This document shows positions 23,465 through 32,600 of a stretch of 64,000 nt of DNA, piece by piece. The DNA is from Azospirillum brasilense. GTDB lineage: Bacteria > Pseudomonadota > Alphaproteobacteria > Azospirillales > Azospirillaceae. Every line of letters starts with the position of its first letter. Position 1 is the first letter of the stretch. Both the position numbers and the translations under genes were made by a program. The notes under the pieces are model-generated. The model was not told the DNA's origin. It saw only the letters and a list, made by a program, of their open reading frames with translations, and searched no databases. The stretch is from assembly GCF_003349955.1 (NCBI RefSeq), contig NZ_QLKQ01000020.1, positions 26,844-90,843 of the forward strand, in the 5' to 3' direction.

Positions 23465-23540
23465 TGGTGCCCAGGGACGGAGTCGAACCGCCGACACGGG
23501 GATTTTCAGTCCCCTGCTCTACCAACTGAGCTACCTGGGC
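23465..23540 (-). tRNA. tRNA-Phe (GAA)
   Basis: The reverse complement folds as a 76-nt tRNA with encoded CCA. The acceptor begins GCCCAGG, the D-loop is AGCTCAGTTGGTAGAGC, the anticodon loop is CTGAAAA with GAA (complement of 23505-23507), and the T-loop is GGTTCGACTCC. The sequence pattern is that of bacterial tRNA-Phe. Confidence 0.97.
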
Positions 23541-23880
23541 GCCGCTGCGTGCGGGGGCGTCTTATAGGAAGAACCGGAGCGCTTGTCCAGCGCAATTCGT
23601 CACCCGTTCGGAAGAGATTTTTCCAGACCGGTCGGGCGGGTTGGGGGTGGCTCTACCCCGAAAGTGGTCATACCAGTTTTGACATGAGTCATGGTCCGTC
23701 ACTCGCGGTCGGGGGATAGTCTTCTTGCCGCGCGGACGAGAGAGAAGCGCCGCCCGGCCATGACCGATTTTCCGTGCGTGCCCCGGATGCTGTTCCAGAA
23801 GGGCTTCAGCCCGCCCGCATCCGGTTTCCTTGTCCGGCCCGAAAGGGCCGGCGGCGCGCCAACCGCAGAGGCGACACGAT
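23541..23880. other. Intergenic region tRNA-Phe / adhE
   Basis: These 340 bp contain the 5' flank of the tRNA gene and the adhE promoter region with the FNR-like box listed separately. No convincing gene is present; ORFs in this stretch have no ribosome site or recognisable domain. Confidence 0.6.
23679..23692 (+). promoter_or_regulatory. FNR/FixK-like box upstream of adhE
   Basis: TTGACATGAGTCAT is an imperfect dyad of the TTGAC-N4-GTCAA type, with one mismatch in the right arm, about 190 bp before the adhE ATG. It would fit induction at low oxygen. The match alone is suggestive only. Confidence 0.4.
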
Positions 23881-26541
23881 ATGCCCGTCACCACGCTTGC
23901 AGACCTCAACGACCTCGTCCTCCGCGTCCGGGAGGCGCAGAAAGTCTACGCCGGCTTCCCGCAGGAAACCGTGGACCGCATCTTCCGCAGCGCCGCCCTG
24001 GCCGCCGCCAACGCGCGCATCCCGCTGGCCAAGCTGGCGGTCGCCGAGACGCGCATGGGCGTGATGGAGGACAAGGTCGTCAAGAACCACTTCGCCTCCG
24101 AGTACATCTACAACAAGTACAAGGACGAGAAGACCTGCGGCATCCTGGAGGAGGATCCGGAATACGGCATCATGACGATCGCCGAGCCGGTGGGGCTGAT
24201 CTGCGCCATCGTGCCGACGACCAACCCGACCTCGACCGCCATCTTCAAGGCGCTGATCAGCCTGAAGACGCGCAACGGCATCGTCTTCTCGCCGCACCCC
24301 CGCGCCCGCAAGGCGACCTGCGAGGCCGCGCGGATCGTTCTCCAGGCCGCGGTGGAGGCCGGCGCGCCGCCGGACATCATCGGCTGGATCGACGAGCCCT
24401 CGGTGGAGCTGTCGAACGCGGTGATGCACCACCCCGACATCGCCCTGATCCTGGCGACCGGCGGGCCGGGCATGGTCAAGGCCGCCTATTCCTCCGGCAA
24501 GCCGGCCATCGGCGTCGGCGCCGGCAACACCCCGGCGGTGATCGACGAGTTCGCCGACATCAAGCGGGCCGTCGCCTCCATCCTGATGTCCAAGACCTTC
24601 GACAACGGCGTGGTCTGCGCGTCGGAGCAGTCGGCCATCGTCGTGGAGTCCGTCTATGACGCGGTGCGCGACCGCTTCGCCCATCATGGCGGCCACATCC
24701 TGTCGGCGGCGGACGCCGACGCGGTGCGCAAGGTGCTGCTGAAGAACGGCGCGCTGAACGCCGACATCGTCGGCCAGTCGGCCGGCGCCATCGCCGCCAT
24801 GGCCGGGGTGAGCGTTCCCAATCACACCAAGGTGCTGATCGCCGAGGTCGAGGCGGTGACCGAGGACGAGCCCTTCGCCCACGAGAAGCTGTCGCCGACC
24901 CTGGCGCTTTACCGCGCCCGCGACTTCATGGACGCCTGCGAGAAGGCGGCGGCGCTGGTCGCGCTCGGCGGCATCGGCCACACCTCCGCCCTCTACACCG
25001 ACCAGGACCAGCAGCCGGAGCGCATCCGCCATTTCGGGCAGGCGATGAAGACGGCGCGCATCCTGATCAACACGCCGTCCTCGCAGGGCGGCATCGGCGA
25101 CCTCTACAATTTCCGGCTGGCGCCATCGCTGACGCTTGGCTGCGGTTCCTGGGGCGGCAACTCGATCTCCGAGAATGTCGGGCCGCAGCACCTCATCAAC
25201 CGCAAGACCGTGGCGAAGAGGGCCGAGAACATGCTGTGGCACAAGCTGCCGAAATCCATCTACTTCCGCCGCGGCTGCCTGCCCTTCGCGCTGGAGGAGC
25301 TGCGCGGGAAGAAGCGCTGCCTGATCGTCACCGACCGCTTCCTGTTCGAGAACGGCCACGTCGACGAGACCGTGCGCATCCTCAAGGGGCTGGGTCTCGC
25401 GGTGGAGACCTTCTTCGAGGTCGCCGCCGACCCCACCCTGGCGGTGGTGCGGCGCGGGCTGGCGCTCGCCAACGCCTTCCAGCCGGACGTCATCCTGGCT
25501 CTGGGCGGCGGCTCGCCGATGGACGCGGCCAAGATCATGTGGGTGATGTACGAGGCGCCGGACGTCGCCTTCGAGGATCTGGCCCTGCGCTTCATGGACA
25601 TCCGCAAGCGCATCTACACCTTCCCCAAGCTGGGGGTGAAGGCGCAGTTCGTCGCCGTCCCCACCACCTCGGGCACCGGGTCGGAGGTCACGCCCTTCGC
25701 CGTGGTGACCGACGAGCGCACCGGGATCAAGTACCCCATCGCGGACTATGAACTGACGCCCAACATGGCGATCATCGACGCCAATCTGGTGATGGACATG
25801 CCGAAGGGCCTGACCGCCGCCGGGGGCATCGACGCGGTGACCCACGCGCTGGAGGCCTACGTCTCCGTCCTGGCGAACGAGTACACCGACGGGCAGGCGC
25901 TGCAGGCGCTGAAGCTGCTGAAGGAGCATCTGCCCTCCGCCTACGCCAACGGCGCCAAGGACCCCAAGGCGCGCGAGCAGGTGCACAGCGCCGCCACGCT
26001 GGCCGGCATCGCCTTCGCCAACGCCTTCCTCGGCGTCTGCCATTCGATGGCGCACAAGCTGGGGGCTGAGTTCCACCTGCCGCACGGCGTCGCCAACGCC
26101 CTGCTGATCGCCAACGTCATCCGCTACAACGCCGCCGACATCCCGACCAAGCAGACCGCCTTCAGCCAGTACGACCGGCCCAAGGGCGTCGCCCGCTACG
26201 CCGAGATCGCCCGGCATCTGGGTTTGGGCGGCAGCCGCGACCATGAGCGGGTGGAAAAGCTGGTCGCCTGGGTGGAGGAACTGAAGCGCACGCTGGACAT
26301 CCCGGCCTCGATCCAGGCCGCCGGGGTGCCGGAGGTGGAGTTCCTGGCCCGGCTGGACGCCATCGCCGAGGCCGCCTTCGACGACCAGTGCACCGGCGCC
26401 AACCCGCGCTTCCCGCTGGTCGCGGAGATCCGGCGGCTCCTGCTCGACAGCTATTACGGCCGCGCCTATGCCGAGGACGCGGAGCGGGCGCCAGAGACCG
26501 GGGCGGAGCGCAAGCCGGTGGCGCTGGTCCGTTCACGCTGA
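23881..26541 (+). CDS. adhE: Bifunctional acetaldehyde-CoA / alcohol dehydrogenase
   Basis: This 886-residue protein has the AdhE fusion layout. The N-terminal CoA-acylating aldehyde dehydrogenase (residues 1-430) has its catalytic cysteine in NGVVCASEQS (near residue 246). The C-terminal iron-type alcohol dehydrogenase (about 460-870) carries GGGSPMDAAK, TTSGTGSEVTPFAV and the metal region HKLGAEFHLPHG. It reduces acetyl-CoA to ethanol in two NADH-consuming steps or works in reverse. AdhE forms filaments (spirosomes) in other bacteria. It is monocistronic and ends before a strong terminator. An FNR-like box upstream suggests expression when oxygen is low. Confidence 0.95.
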   Translation: MPVTTLADLNDLVLRVREAQKVYAGFPQETVDRIFRSAALAAANARIPLAKLAVAETRMGVMEDKVVKNHFASEYIYNKYKDEKTCGILEEDPEYGIMTIAEPVGLICAIVPTTNPTSTAIFKALISLKTRNGIVFSPHPRARKATCEAARIVLQAAVEAGAPPDIIGWIDEPSVELSNAVMHHPDIALILATGGPGMVKAAYSSGKPAIGVGAGNTPAVIDEFADIKRAVASILMSKTFDNGVVCASEQSAIVVESVYDAVRDRFAHHGGHILSAADADAVRKVLLKNGALNADIVGQSAGAIAAMAGVSVPNHTKVLIAEVEAVTEDEPFAHEKLSPTLALYRARDFMDACEKAAALVALGGIGHTSALYTDQDQQPERIRHFGQAMKTARILINTPSSQGGIGDLYNFRLAPSLTLGCGSWGGNSISENVGPQHLINRKTVAKRAENMLWHKLPKSIYFRRGCLPFALEELRGKKRCLIVTDRFLFENGHVDETVRILKGLGLAVETFFEVAADPTLAVVRRGLALANAFQPDVILALGGGSPMDAAKIMWVMYEAPDVAFEDLALRFMDIRKRIYTFPKLGVKAQFVAVPTTSGTGSEVTPFAVVTDERTGIKYPIADYELTPNMAIIDANLVMDMPKGLTAAGGIDAVTHALEAYVSVLANEYTDGQALQALKLLKEHLPSAYANGAKDPKAREQVHSAATLAGIAFANAFLGVCHSMAHKLGAEFHLPHGVANALLIANVIRYNAADIPTKQTAFSQYDRPKGVARYAEIARHLGLGGSRDHERVEKLVAWVEELKRTLDIPASIQAAGVPEVEFLARLDAIAEAAFDDQCTGANPRFPLVAEIRRLLLDSYYGRAYAEDAERAPETGAERKPVALVRSR

Positions 26542-26568
26542 TCCTTGCACGCTGATCCGGGCCTGACA

Positions 26569-26616
26569 GGGCCGCCCGGCGCCGGGACACCGGATACCGG
26601 GCGGCCCATTCTTTTG
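26569..26616 (+). terminator. Rho-independent terminator after adhE
   Basis: The arm at 26570-26580 (GGCCGCCCGG core) pairs with CCGGGCGGCCC at 26597-26607 and is followed by ATTCTTTT. It lies about 30 bp after the adhE stop. Confidence 0.82.
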
Positions 26617-26749
26617 TCCGGAAAAAAAGCCGGTCTGCCGAAGACTTCACGCCCTGACGCCATGAAACGTCGATTGGCTGTGAACCCATTGTCCGAAACG
26701 GCGGCAGGTGATTCCGGTCATGATTCGATCCTATCAATCCGATTACCGT

Positions 26750-26767
26750 CATCGCGGTCCCGCGATG
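26750..26767. promoter_or_regulatory. Perfect inverted repeat upstream of the AraC-type regulator
   Basis: CATCGCGGTCCCGCGATG is an 8-bp perfect inverted repeat with a 2-bp spacer, 69 bp upstream of the regulator start. It may be an operator, possibly for autoregulation; no binding protein is known. Confidence 0.4.
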
Positions 26768-26835
26768 CATGCATTCGTCTTCAAAGTCCGGCGCTCGCGG
26801 ATGATGCGGCACGGCTTTACCAAGGAGGCGGTGCG

Positions 26836-28509
26836 ATGAGCTTGCCGGTCTGTGGCACGCTGGACGAGATCCTGCACCCGGCCTCGGCCGATTTCCGCAG
26901 CCTGCCGGATCTGATCGGCGGGCTGATGGGCCGGCTGGCCGACCGCGCGCCGCTGCGCGGCGGCGCGCTGTGGCTTCAGGACATGGGCACTCTGGTGCTC
27001 GCCCAGGACCGGGCGGATGGCCGCCTCTGCTGGACGGCGGACGGCGACCCCAACGACGCCGCGGCCGACCCGGAGGCCGTGGTGGTGCCCATCACCTACG
27101 CCGACGCGCCGGTCGGCGAAATGCGGCTGGTCCTCGACCGCGCACCGGACGGCGCCGCGCCCGAGGCGCCCATGCTGCGGGACGTCGCCCGCCAATGCGG
27201 CTATCTGGCCAAGCGCTACGAAGTGCGGCGCTGGGCGGAGCGGCGGTTCGGGCGGCCCCTGATGATGGTCGGCATGAGCCCGGCGCTGCGCGAGCTGGAC
27301 GCCTTTCTGGAACAGGCCGCCCACAGCGCGCTGCCCGTCCTGCTGACCGGCGAGTTCGGAACGGAGAAGGCCCAGCTCGCCGCGGCGATCCACGGCTGCG
27401 GACCGCGGCGCGACGGTCCCTTCATCCAGGTCAACGGCGCGGACCCGGTGGGGGTGCCCGCCGACTGGTTCGCGCGGGCCGCCGGCGGCACGCTGTTCCT
27501 CAGCGGCGTGGATGAGATGACGCCGGCCCTTCAGGGGCAGATCGTTCAGCACATGCCGTCCCAGCTCGGCCAATGGCTCGACGCGCCGGACGGTTGGATG
27601 ATGTCCGGCAACGGGGCGGGCAATGGGATGGCCAGTGGGATGGGGAACCCGCGGGTCATTGCCTCGACCACCACCGACCTGCGCCGGCTGGCCGATGAGG
27701 GGCGTTTCTCCCGTCCGCTGCTCGCCGAGCTGGACTTCCTGTGCGCCACCGTGCCGCCGCTGCGCGACCGCCCGGCGGACATCGAGCCGCTGGTCGTCGC
27801 CGCCCTGGAGCGTCATGGCGGGCGCGCCGACGAGACACGGACCGACGAGCTGATCGCCCTGTGCAAGGCCCATTCCTGGCCGGAGAACCTGTTCGAGCTG
27901 GAGCGGGTGATCGCCCGGCTGGCGGTGATGACCGGGGGCCGACCGATCCGCCACGGCGACGTGCGCCGCCATGCCCCCTGGATGGTCGGCGGCGCCGCGC
28001 CGGCGGACGCGGAGTCCGGCATTCATCCCGTGGGCCATCCCGTGGGCCACCCGGTGGATCACCCGAACGGCCATCCGGAGGCCGCGTCCGTTGCTCCGTC
28101 GGCGGCATCGGATGCCGATCACTGGGTGCGCTGCGCACTGACCCGCGACCAGGACGCCCTGGCCCTGCTGCACGGCGGCCTGCGCAAGGCGCTGGTGTTC
28201 CTGGGGGAGCGCTTCGCCGACCCGATCACGCTGGACGAGCTGTCGCGGCAGGCCCATGTCAGCCCGTCCCACCTCAGCTACCTGTTCCGGACGGAGCTTC
28301 GGACCTCCTTCAAGGGTCTGCTCGGCCGCATCCGCATCCACAAGGCGCGCGAGCTGCTGGCCGCCGAGCGGCGGCTGCCGATCACCGAGGTGGCGATGAG
28401 CGTCGGCTACGGCGACCTCAGCCATTTCGAGAAGAGCTTCCGCCGCCTCGTCGGGGAAAGCCCGCGCGAGTACCGGCGCAACCTGACCGGAGCCGCCGCT
28501 CACCGGTGA
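26836..28509 (+). CDS. Transcriptional regulator: degenerate NtrC-type AAA+ domain fused to AraC-type HTH
   Basis: This 557-residue protein has an N-terminal GAF-like region (about residues 15-130) and an NtrC-like AAA+ region (about 142-370). The C-terminal AraC double helix-turn-helix is at about 455-550 (LDELSRQAHVSPSHLSYLFR, ITEVAMSVGYGDLSHFEKSF). The AAA+ part looks inactive: Walker A reads GEFGTEK, the segment that normally holds GAFTGA is missing altogether, and Walker B is disrupted (LFLSGVDEM). A His/Pro-rich linker with repeated GHPV units lies near residues 395-415. The ribosome site AAGGAGG fixes ATG 26836. It stands next to the reb gene cluster and is the obvious candidate regulator for it; Azorhizobium reb genes also have a dedicated activator (RebR), but orthology is unproven. 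Confidence 0.8.
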   Translation: MSLPVCGTLDEILHPASADFRSLPDLIGGLMGRLADRAPLRGGALWLQDMGTLVLAQDRADGRLCWTADGDPNDAAADPEAVVVPITYADAPVGEMRLVLDRAPDGAAPEAPMLRDVARQCGYLAKRYEVRRWAERRFGRPLMMVGMSPALRELDAFLEQAAHSALPVLLTGEFGTEKAQLAAAIHGCGPRRDGPFIQVNGADPVGVPADWFARAAGGTLFLSGVDEMTPALQGQIVQHMPSQLGQWLDAPDGWMMSGNGAGNGMASGMGNPRVIASTTTDLRRLADEGRFSRPLLAELDFLCATVPPLRDRPADIEPLVVAALERHGGRADETRTDELIALCKAHSWPENLFELERVIARLAVMTGGRPIRHGDVRRHAPWMVGGAAPADAESGIHPVGHPVGHPVDHPNGHPEAASVAPSAASDADHWVRCALTRDQDALALLHGGLRKALVFLGERFADPITLDELSRQAHVSPSHLSYLFRTELRTSFKGLLGRIRIHKARELLAAERRLPITEVAMSVGYGDLSHFEKSFRRLVGESPREYRRNLTGAAAHR

Positions 28510-28592
28510 ACCGCACCACCGGAGGGGCGGCCTTCACGTCCCTCGCCGGTGAAACGTCCGATGCGTACGGGAATGCTCATCGCCGCGCGCCC

Positions 28593-28615
28593 GCGCCGGA
28601 GACCCGGCGCTTTTT
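28593..28615 (+). terminator. Rho-independent terminator after the AraC-type regulator
   Basis: GCGCCGG (28593-28599) pairs with CCGGCGC (28604-28610) across the loop AGAC and is followed by five T residues. It lies about 80 bp after the regulator stop. Confidence 0.85.
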
Positions 28616-28737
28616 GATCCGGCCATGCCGGTTTCAGGCTTCGCAAGGGCGCTGCCAGCTCCATCGATGCGTCAGCGCCCATCGATCGTGGCATGCCCGT
28701 GCCTTCTCCCGGTCGGCCTCGGCGCCGGCCTCACACG

Positions 28738-29574
28738 ATGGGTGCGATCATGGAAATGTACAGCGTTGGATTCATTGCCGTCACCAGCCAAAAACTGTCA
28801 TTGCAGGCCAGCAACAAGGACCTCGATGAATATTTTAAAAACATCCCAGAGAAGGACCCGGAAACAGTACACTTCATGAAATACTGCATGAGGACGCTCG
28901 GCTATCAAGCCTGCGGGGTGTACCGCTTCTTTCGCTACATGAAGACAGGACCCTTGGACAACAGCGTGATGCAGGCTTTGGCGTCCATTTACGCCGGCCA
29001 TTTCGCGATCTTTGCCGAAAAGATCAAGGGCGCGGACATCAACCGCACGGTCGCCGGCTTCAACCCGGCGTCGCTCAGCGCCAGCATGTTCAGCACGACG
29101 GCCCTCAAGCAGGGCGGCTCGGTTGAGGGGGAATGGTACGACGACAAGGAAATGTTCGAAGACCCGTCCCGGCGCGTCATCTCCATACCGGTTTCGGAGT
29201 CTGTCTACAGAATTTTCCGCGATGAGATCGACGCTCTGAAGAACAAAAGCTCGAAGATCCTGTCGTCCCGGAACCTGAAAGGGGGGCCGCTTTACGGATG
29301 GTACGGCCTCGACGAGGCGAAGGGAAAATTCAACTGCGTAACCGCGGGAATCGCCGTCGTTCTGCGGATACTGAGCGACAACAGGCTGGAGAATTCCCGC
29401 GAGCATGGGATCGACGATCTGTCCAAGGCGGCGAAGAGGATGAACGCCTTCGTGAAACCGCTGGTCGAAGACGGAAAGGGGACGCTGACGCCGGTGCTGA
29501 ACGCCATGCAGATCGGGCTTTTCCTGTGCGACAATCCGGGTTCGCTTTTTCGGTCGGCCACTTCGGCGCTGTGA
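28738..29574 (+). CDS. Hypothetical protein, orphan gene with atypical composition
   Basis: This 278-residue protein matches no family I recognise. It begins MGAIMEMYSVGFIAVTSQKL; 28750, 28756 and 28693 are alternative starts and no strong ribosome site separates them. It has no clear signal peptide or long membrane segment. Mixed helix/strand character and several cysteines are visible, including KYCMRTLGYQACGVYRF (near residue 50) and FNCVTAGIAVVL (near residue 210). Codon use is unlike the neighbours: AAA, TTT and AT-ending codons are common, suggesting acquisition from elsewhere. It sits alone between two terminators, between the AraC-type regulator and the end of the reb operon, so a link to R-body biology is possible but unproven. 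Confidence 0.6.
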   Translation: MGAIMEMYSVGFIAVTSQKLSLQASNKDLDEYFKNIPEKDPETVHFMKYCMRTLGYQACGVYRFFRYMKTGPLDNSVMQALASIYAGHFAIFAEKIKGADINRTVAGFNPASLSASMFSTTALKQGGSVEGEWYDDKEMFEDPSRRVISIPVSESVYRIFRDEIDALKNKSSKILSSRNLKGGPLYGWYGLDEAKGKFNCVTAGIAVVLRILSDNRLENSREHGIDDLSKAAKRMNAFVKPLVEDGKGTLTPVLNAMQIGLFLCDNPGSLFRSATSAL

Positions 29575-29589
29575 ACACCGCCAATGCCG

Positions 29590-29628
29590 GCGCTGCGCCC
29601 GGAAGGAGGAACCTTCCGGGCGCAGCGC
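29590..29628. terminator. Strong bidirectional hairpin between convergent genes
   Basis: GCGCTGCGCCCGGAAGG (29590-29606) pairs perfectly over 17 bp with 29612-29628 around a 5-nt loop. It lies between the stops of the orphan gene and the 1177-residue gene. There is little T-tract, so termination may be partly rho-dependent, or the hairpin may protect the mRNA ends. Confidence 0.8.
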
Positions 29629-29646
29629 TTCGTCATGCTGCCATGT

Positions 29647-32600
29647 TCAGGCGGCCATATTGACGATCTTGACTTCGCCGGTCCCGCGGCTGAACACCGC
29701 GAAACGGGCTGGACCGCTGGACAGGCCGGGGTCGAGCGCGAGAATGTTGGCCCACCGGTCGCCGAGAAGGGTCCACAGGGCGTCGGGCTGCGATCCGTAC
29801 AGGGGCCGCCCGGCCAGCCACGCCGGGTCCAGGCCGATCCTGAAGGAGGGATCGGACAGCACGGTTTCCACCCGCTGGCGCAGCCTTTCCTGGAACCGTT
29901 CCAGCGAATCCGCTGTCACGTCCTTGGCGGAGACCGGGAAGGCATCGAGCAGGGCCTGGTCCGCCGCCGCGAAGTCGTTCCGGGGCAGCGGCGTGCCGCG
30001 CAGCGCCTGCAGCACCGTTTCGATGCGGTCCAGCGGCGTGTCCGGGTCCTGCAGGGCATCGCCGATCGGCTTCAGGCAGCGCAGAACCGACACCGCGTCC
30101 CGTCCGTCGGGATGGCTGGCGAGATGCTCGTGGATCGCCGCGTTGGACGCGGTCAGGATCTCGTCCAGATGCAGGCGCCCCACCGCGGCCGCGGTCATGG
30201 CCGCGACCCGCGAGTCGATGGCGTCGCGGATCGCCTCGGCGTCGCTCCGGTCCAGCGCCGGCCGGACGGCGTCCCACATCCCCCGGTCCATGATCGGCTC
30301 CAGACTGTCGTCCAGCGTCATGACCATCCGGCCCTCGCCGGCGCACAGCGGGGCGAACACCTCCAGCATCTGGGCCGAGAAGGGGAAATCCAGAACCACG
30401 GTCCGCGCCGTCCACCCGGACGCCTCCAGGGGCGCGACGACGCTGGCGGCCAGGGCCTCCGCCGTCCAGGTGCCGGGGGACAGCAGCGGCTCGCCGTCGG
30501 CGTTCCGTCCGCCGCTGCCCTGGTTCACGACGAGCAGATCCAAAGTCCGTCGCGTTTCCGTGCCGGTCGGAGAAGGGCCGAGCCGCCGCGCCGCGTCGAC
30601 GGGATTGTCGTTCAGGACGATCCGGAAAGCGTCGTCGGGGTAGTAGCTGCGCGGGTACTCGGCGGCGGACCCTTGCGCCAGCTCCGCGCTGCTCAGCATC
30701 AGATGGCGGCACCGGCCCTGGCGCAGCGCCGTCACCGACGGGTCGGCGCCCTCCGGCGCTCCGCTGCGCAGACCGAGGGCGGTCAGGGCGTTCAGCGTGG
30801 CGGCCAGCCGGCTGCGCACGGCGCCGTCGTCGGTCTGCGCGAGGCTCTCGCGGACCGAGCGGATCGTCTCGGACAGGGCGGTGACGGGCAGTCCCCGGAT
30901 CAGCGAGGGCGGCGGCCCGCCCGGCGCGGCGCCGGTCACGGTGAGCGTGGCCGCGACCGGGGCATAGCGGAACGGGCCGAGATCCGCCTCGTCACGCCAG
31001 ACGACGGCCAGTTGCCCACCGTCGCGCACCAGCGTGACGGTGCTGCGGTGGGTGGCCAGCCAGTCCTCGATCTGCGAGGCGGCGGCGGTGAGGACATCGT
31101 CCGGCCGGCGCCCGGGCTCGCCGTCCTGGAGCAGGATGGCGACGGGGGCCGCGGCGTGCTCCTGCCCCGGCGAGTTCCCCTCCAAATGCAGCGCCGCGGC
31201 CCAGGGACCTTCGATCACCGGCTGGATGCCCGGACCGTTCAGCGCCGCCGCCAGCGAGGGCAGGGTGGTGAGGTGGGTCAGCAGCGCCCCGGAGTCCTCG
31301 AAGCCATGGCGCAGAAAGGCCGTGCGCTTCTCCAGATGGCTTTCCATGGCCGCCGACACCCAAAGTCCGAATCCGACAGCGCTTGCGATGGCCGCGTCGC
31401 CATCGCTCCAGCCGCCTTTGTCCTTGGCCGTCTTGATGGCCGCGCGGACGGTCGCGGGCAGGGCGCCCAGATCCGCGTAACCGGGAAGCTTGGCGGCGAA
31501 CCAGCCGTCGAAGGCCGTCGCCAGCGCCTTGTCCGTGGCGAGCCCGTAGCCCTGGCAGAGCTGCTCCAGGATCACGACGAGCAACCGCTGCGCCGCGGTG
31601 TCGCCAAGCCCGTCGATGGCCTTCAGGGACAGCGGCGCGACGCCTTCCCGGATGCGGGCGCGGATCGCCGCGATGCCGTCCGCCGTGGCCCGATCCTGAT
31701 TGGCCAGCAGCCCGTGCAGCCGGGAGATCAGCGCCGGAGCCGCGTTCCGTGGCGGGGGGGCGGAGCGGCACAGGGCATCGACCGACCGCAGGGCCGAGGT
31801 GATCCGGTAGGCGATTCCCGGGCGCGGCAGGCCGTCTTCGAGCTGCAGGTCGCCGGTGAAGCGCCGCCATTGCTGCTGGGCGGCCAGGGTGCCGTGGCGC
31901 GGGAAGGTCACGTCGACCAGCGTGGCGGCGCAGCCGTTGCGCCCGTCATCCGCCGCTTCCCGGCTTCCACCGCCCGACGCGCCGCTTCCGGCGCCGTCCG
32001 CCGCAAAGCCGTCCCTCGCCGTGCCGTCCGTCGCCGTGCCGTCCGCGGGCGCCGCGCCGGCCAGCCGGTGAAGCATCCCGTACAGTTCCAGCTTGAGCGT
32101 GAACAGAGCCATGACCAGGAGGTTGTGCAGACGCTGGAACAGCGCGAACCAGGCCGGCGCCGGCAGGGCGGGGTTGACGAGAATCCGGACCACCCACCCG
32201 CGGGCGCCCGCGCTCCCGTCCTCCAGGACGATGAAACGGCTGTTTCCGGACGGATCGGTCTCGGCCGCCCGCTGCGCCAGCGCCCGCATGCGGTTGCGCA
32301 GCCAGCCCGCCAGTTGCGGATAGCCGCCGTTGACGAGGCGCGTCAGCGCGCGGTCGGCGTCGGCCAGACGGTCCGCGGGAAGCGGCCCGTCGGACGCGAC
32401 CTTGAAGCGGATGGCGAGCCGGAGGCGGCAGGCGGCCTCGGCGCTGTAGGACAGATGGACTCCGCCGGCGGCCTGCGCCGCGTCGTCCAGCCCGTCGATG
32501 ATCCGGTCGAGACCCGCCATGATGGCTTCCACGGCGTCCCAGCTCTGCGCCGCCGCCATGTCCTGGTCGAGACCGCGAAGCTGGCGCCGTTCCTCCAGGA

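Noticed and set aside
26836..28509. Functional sigma54 activator
   Set aside because: GAFTGA is missing and the Walker motifs are altered; the DNA-binding domain is AraC type.
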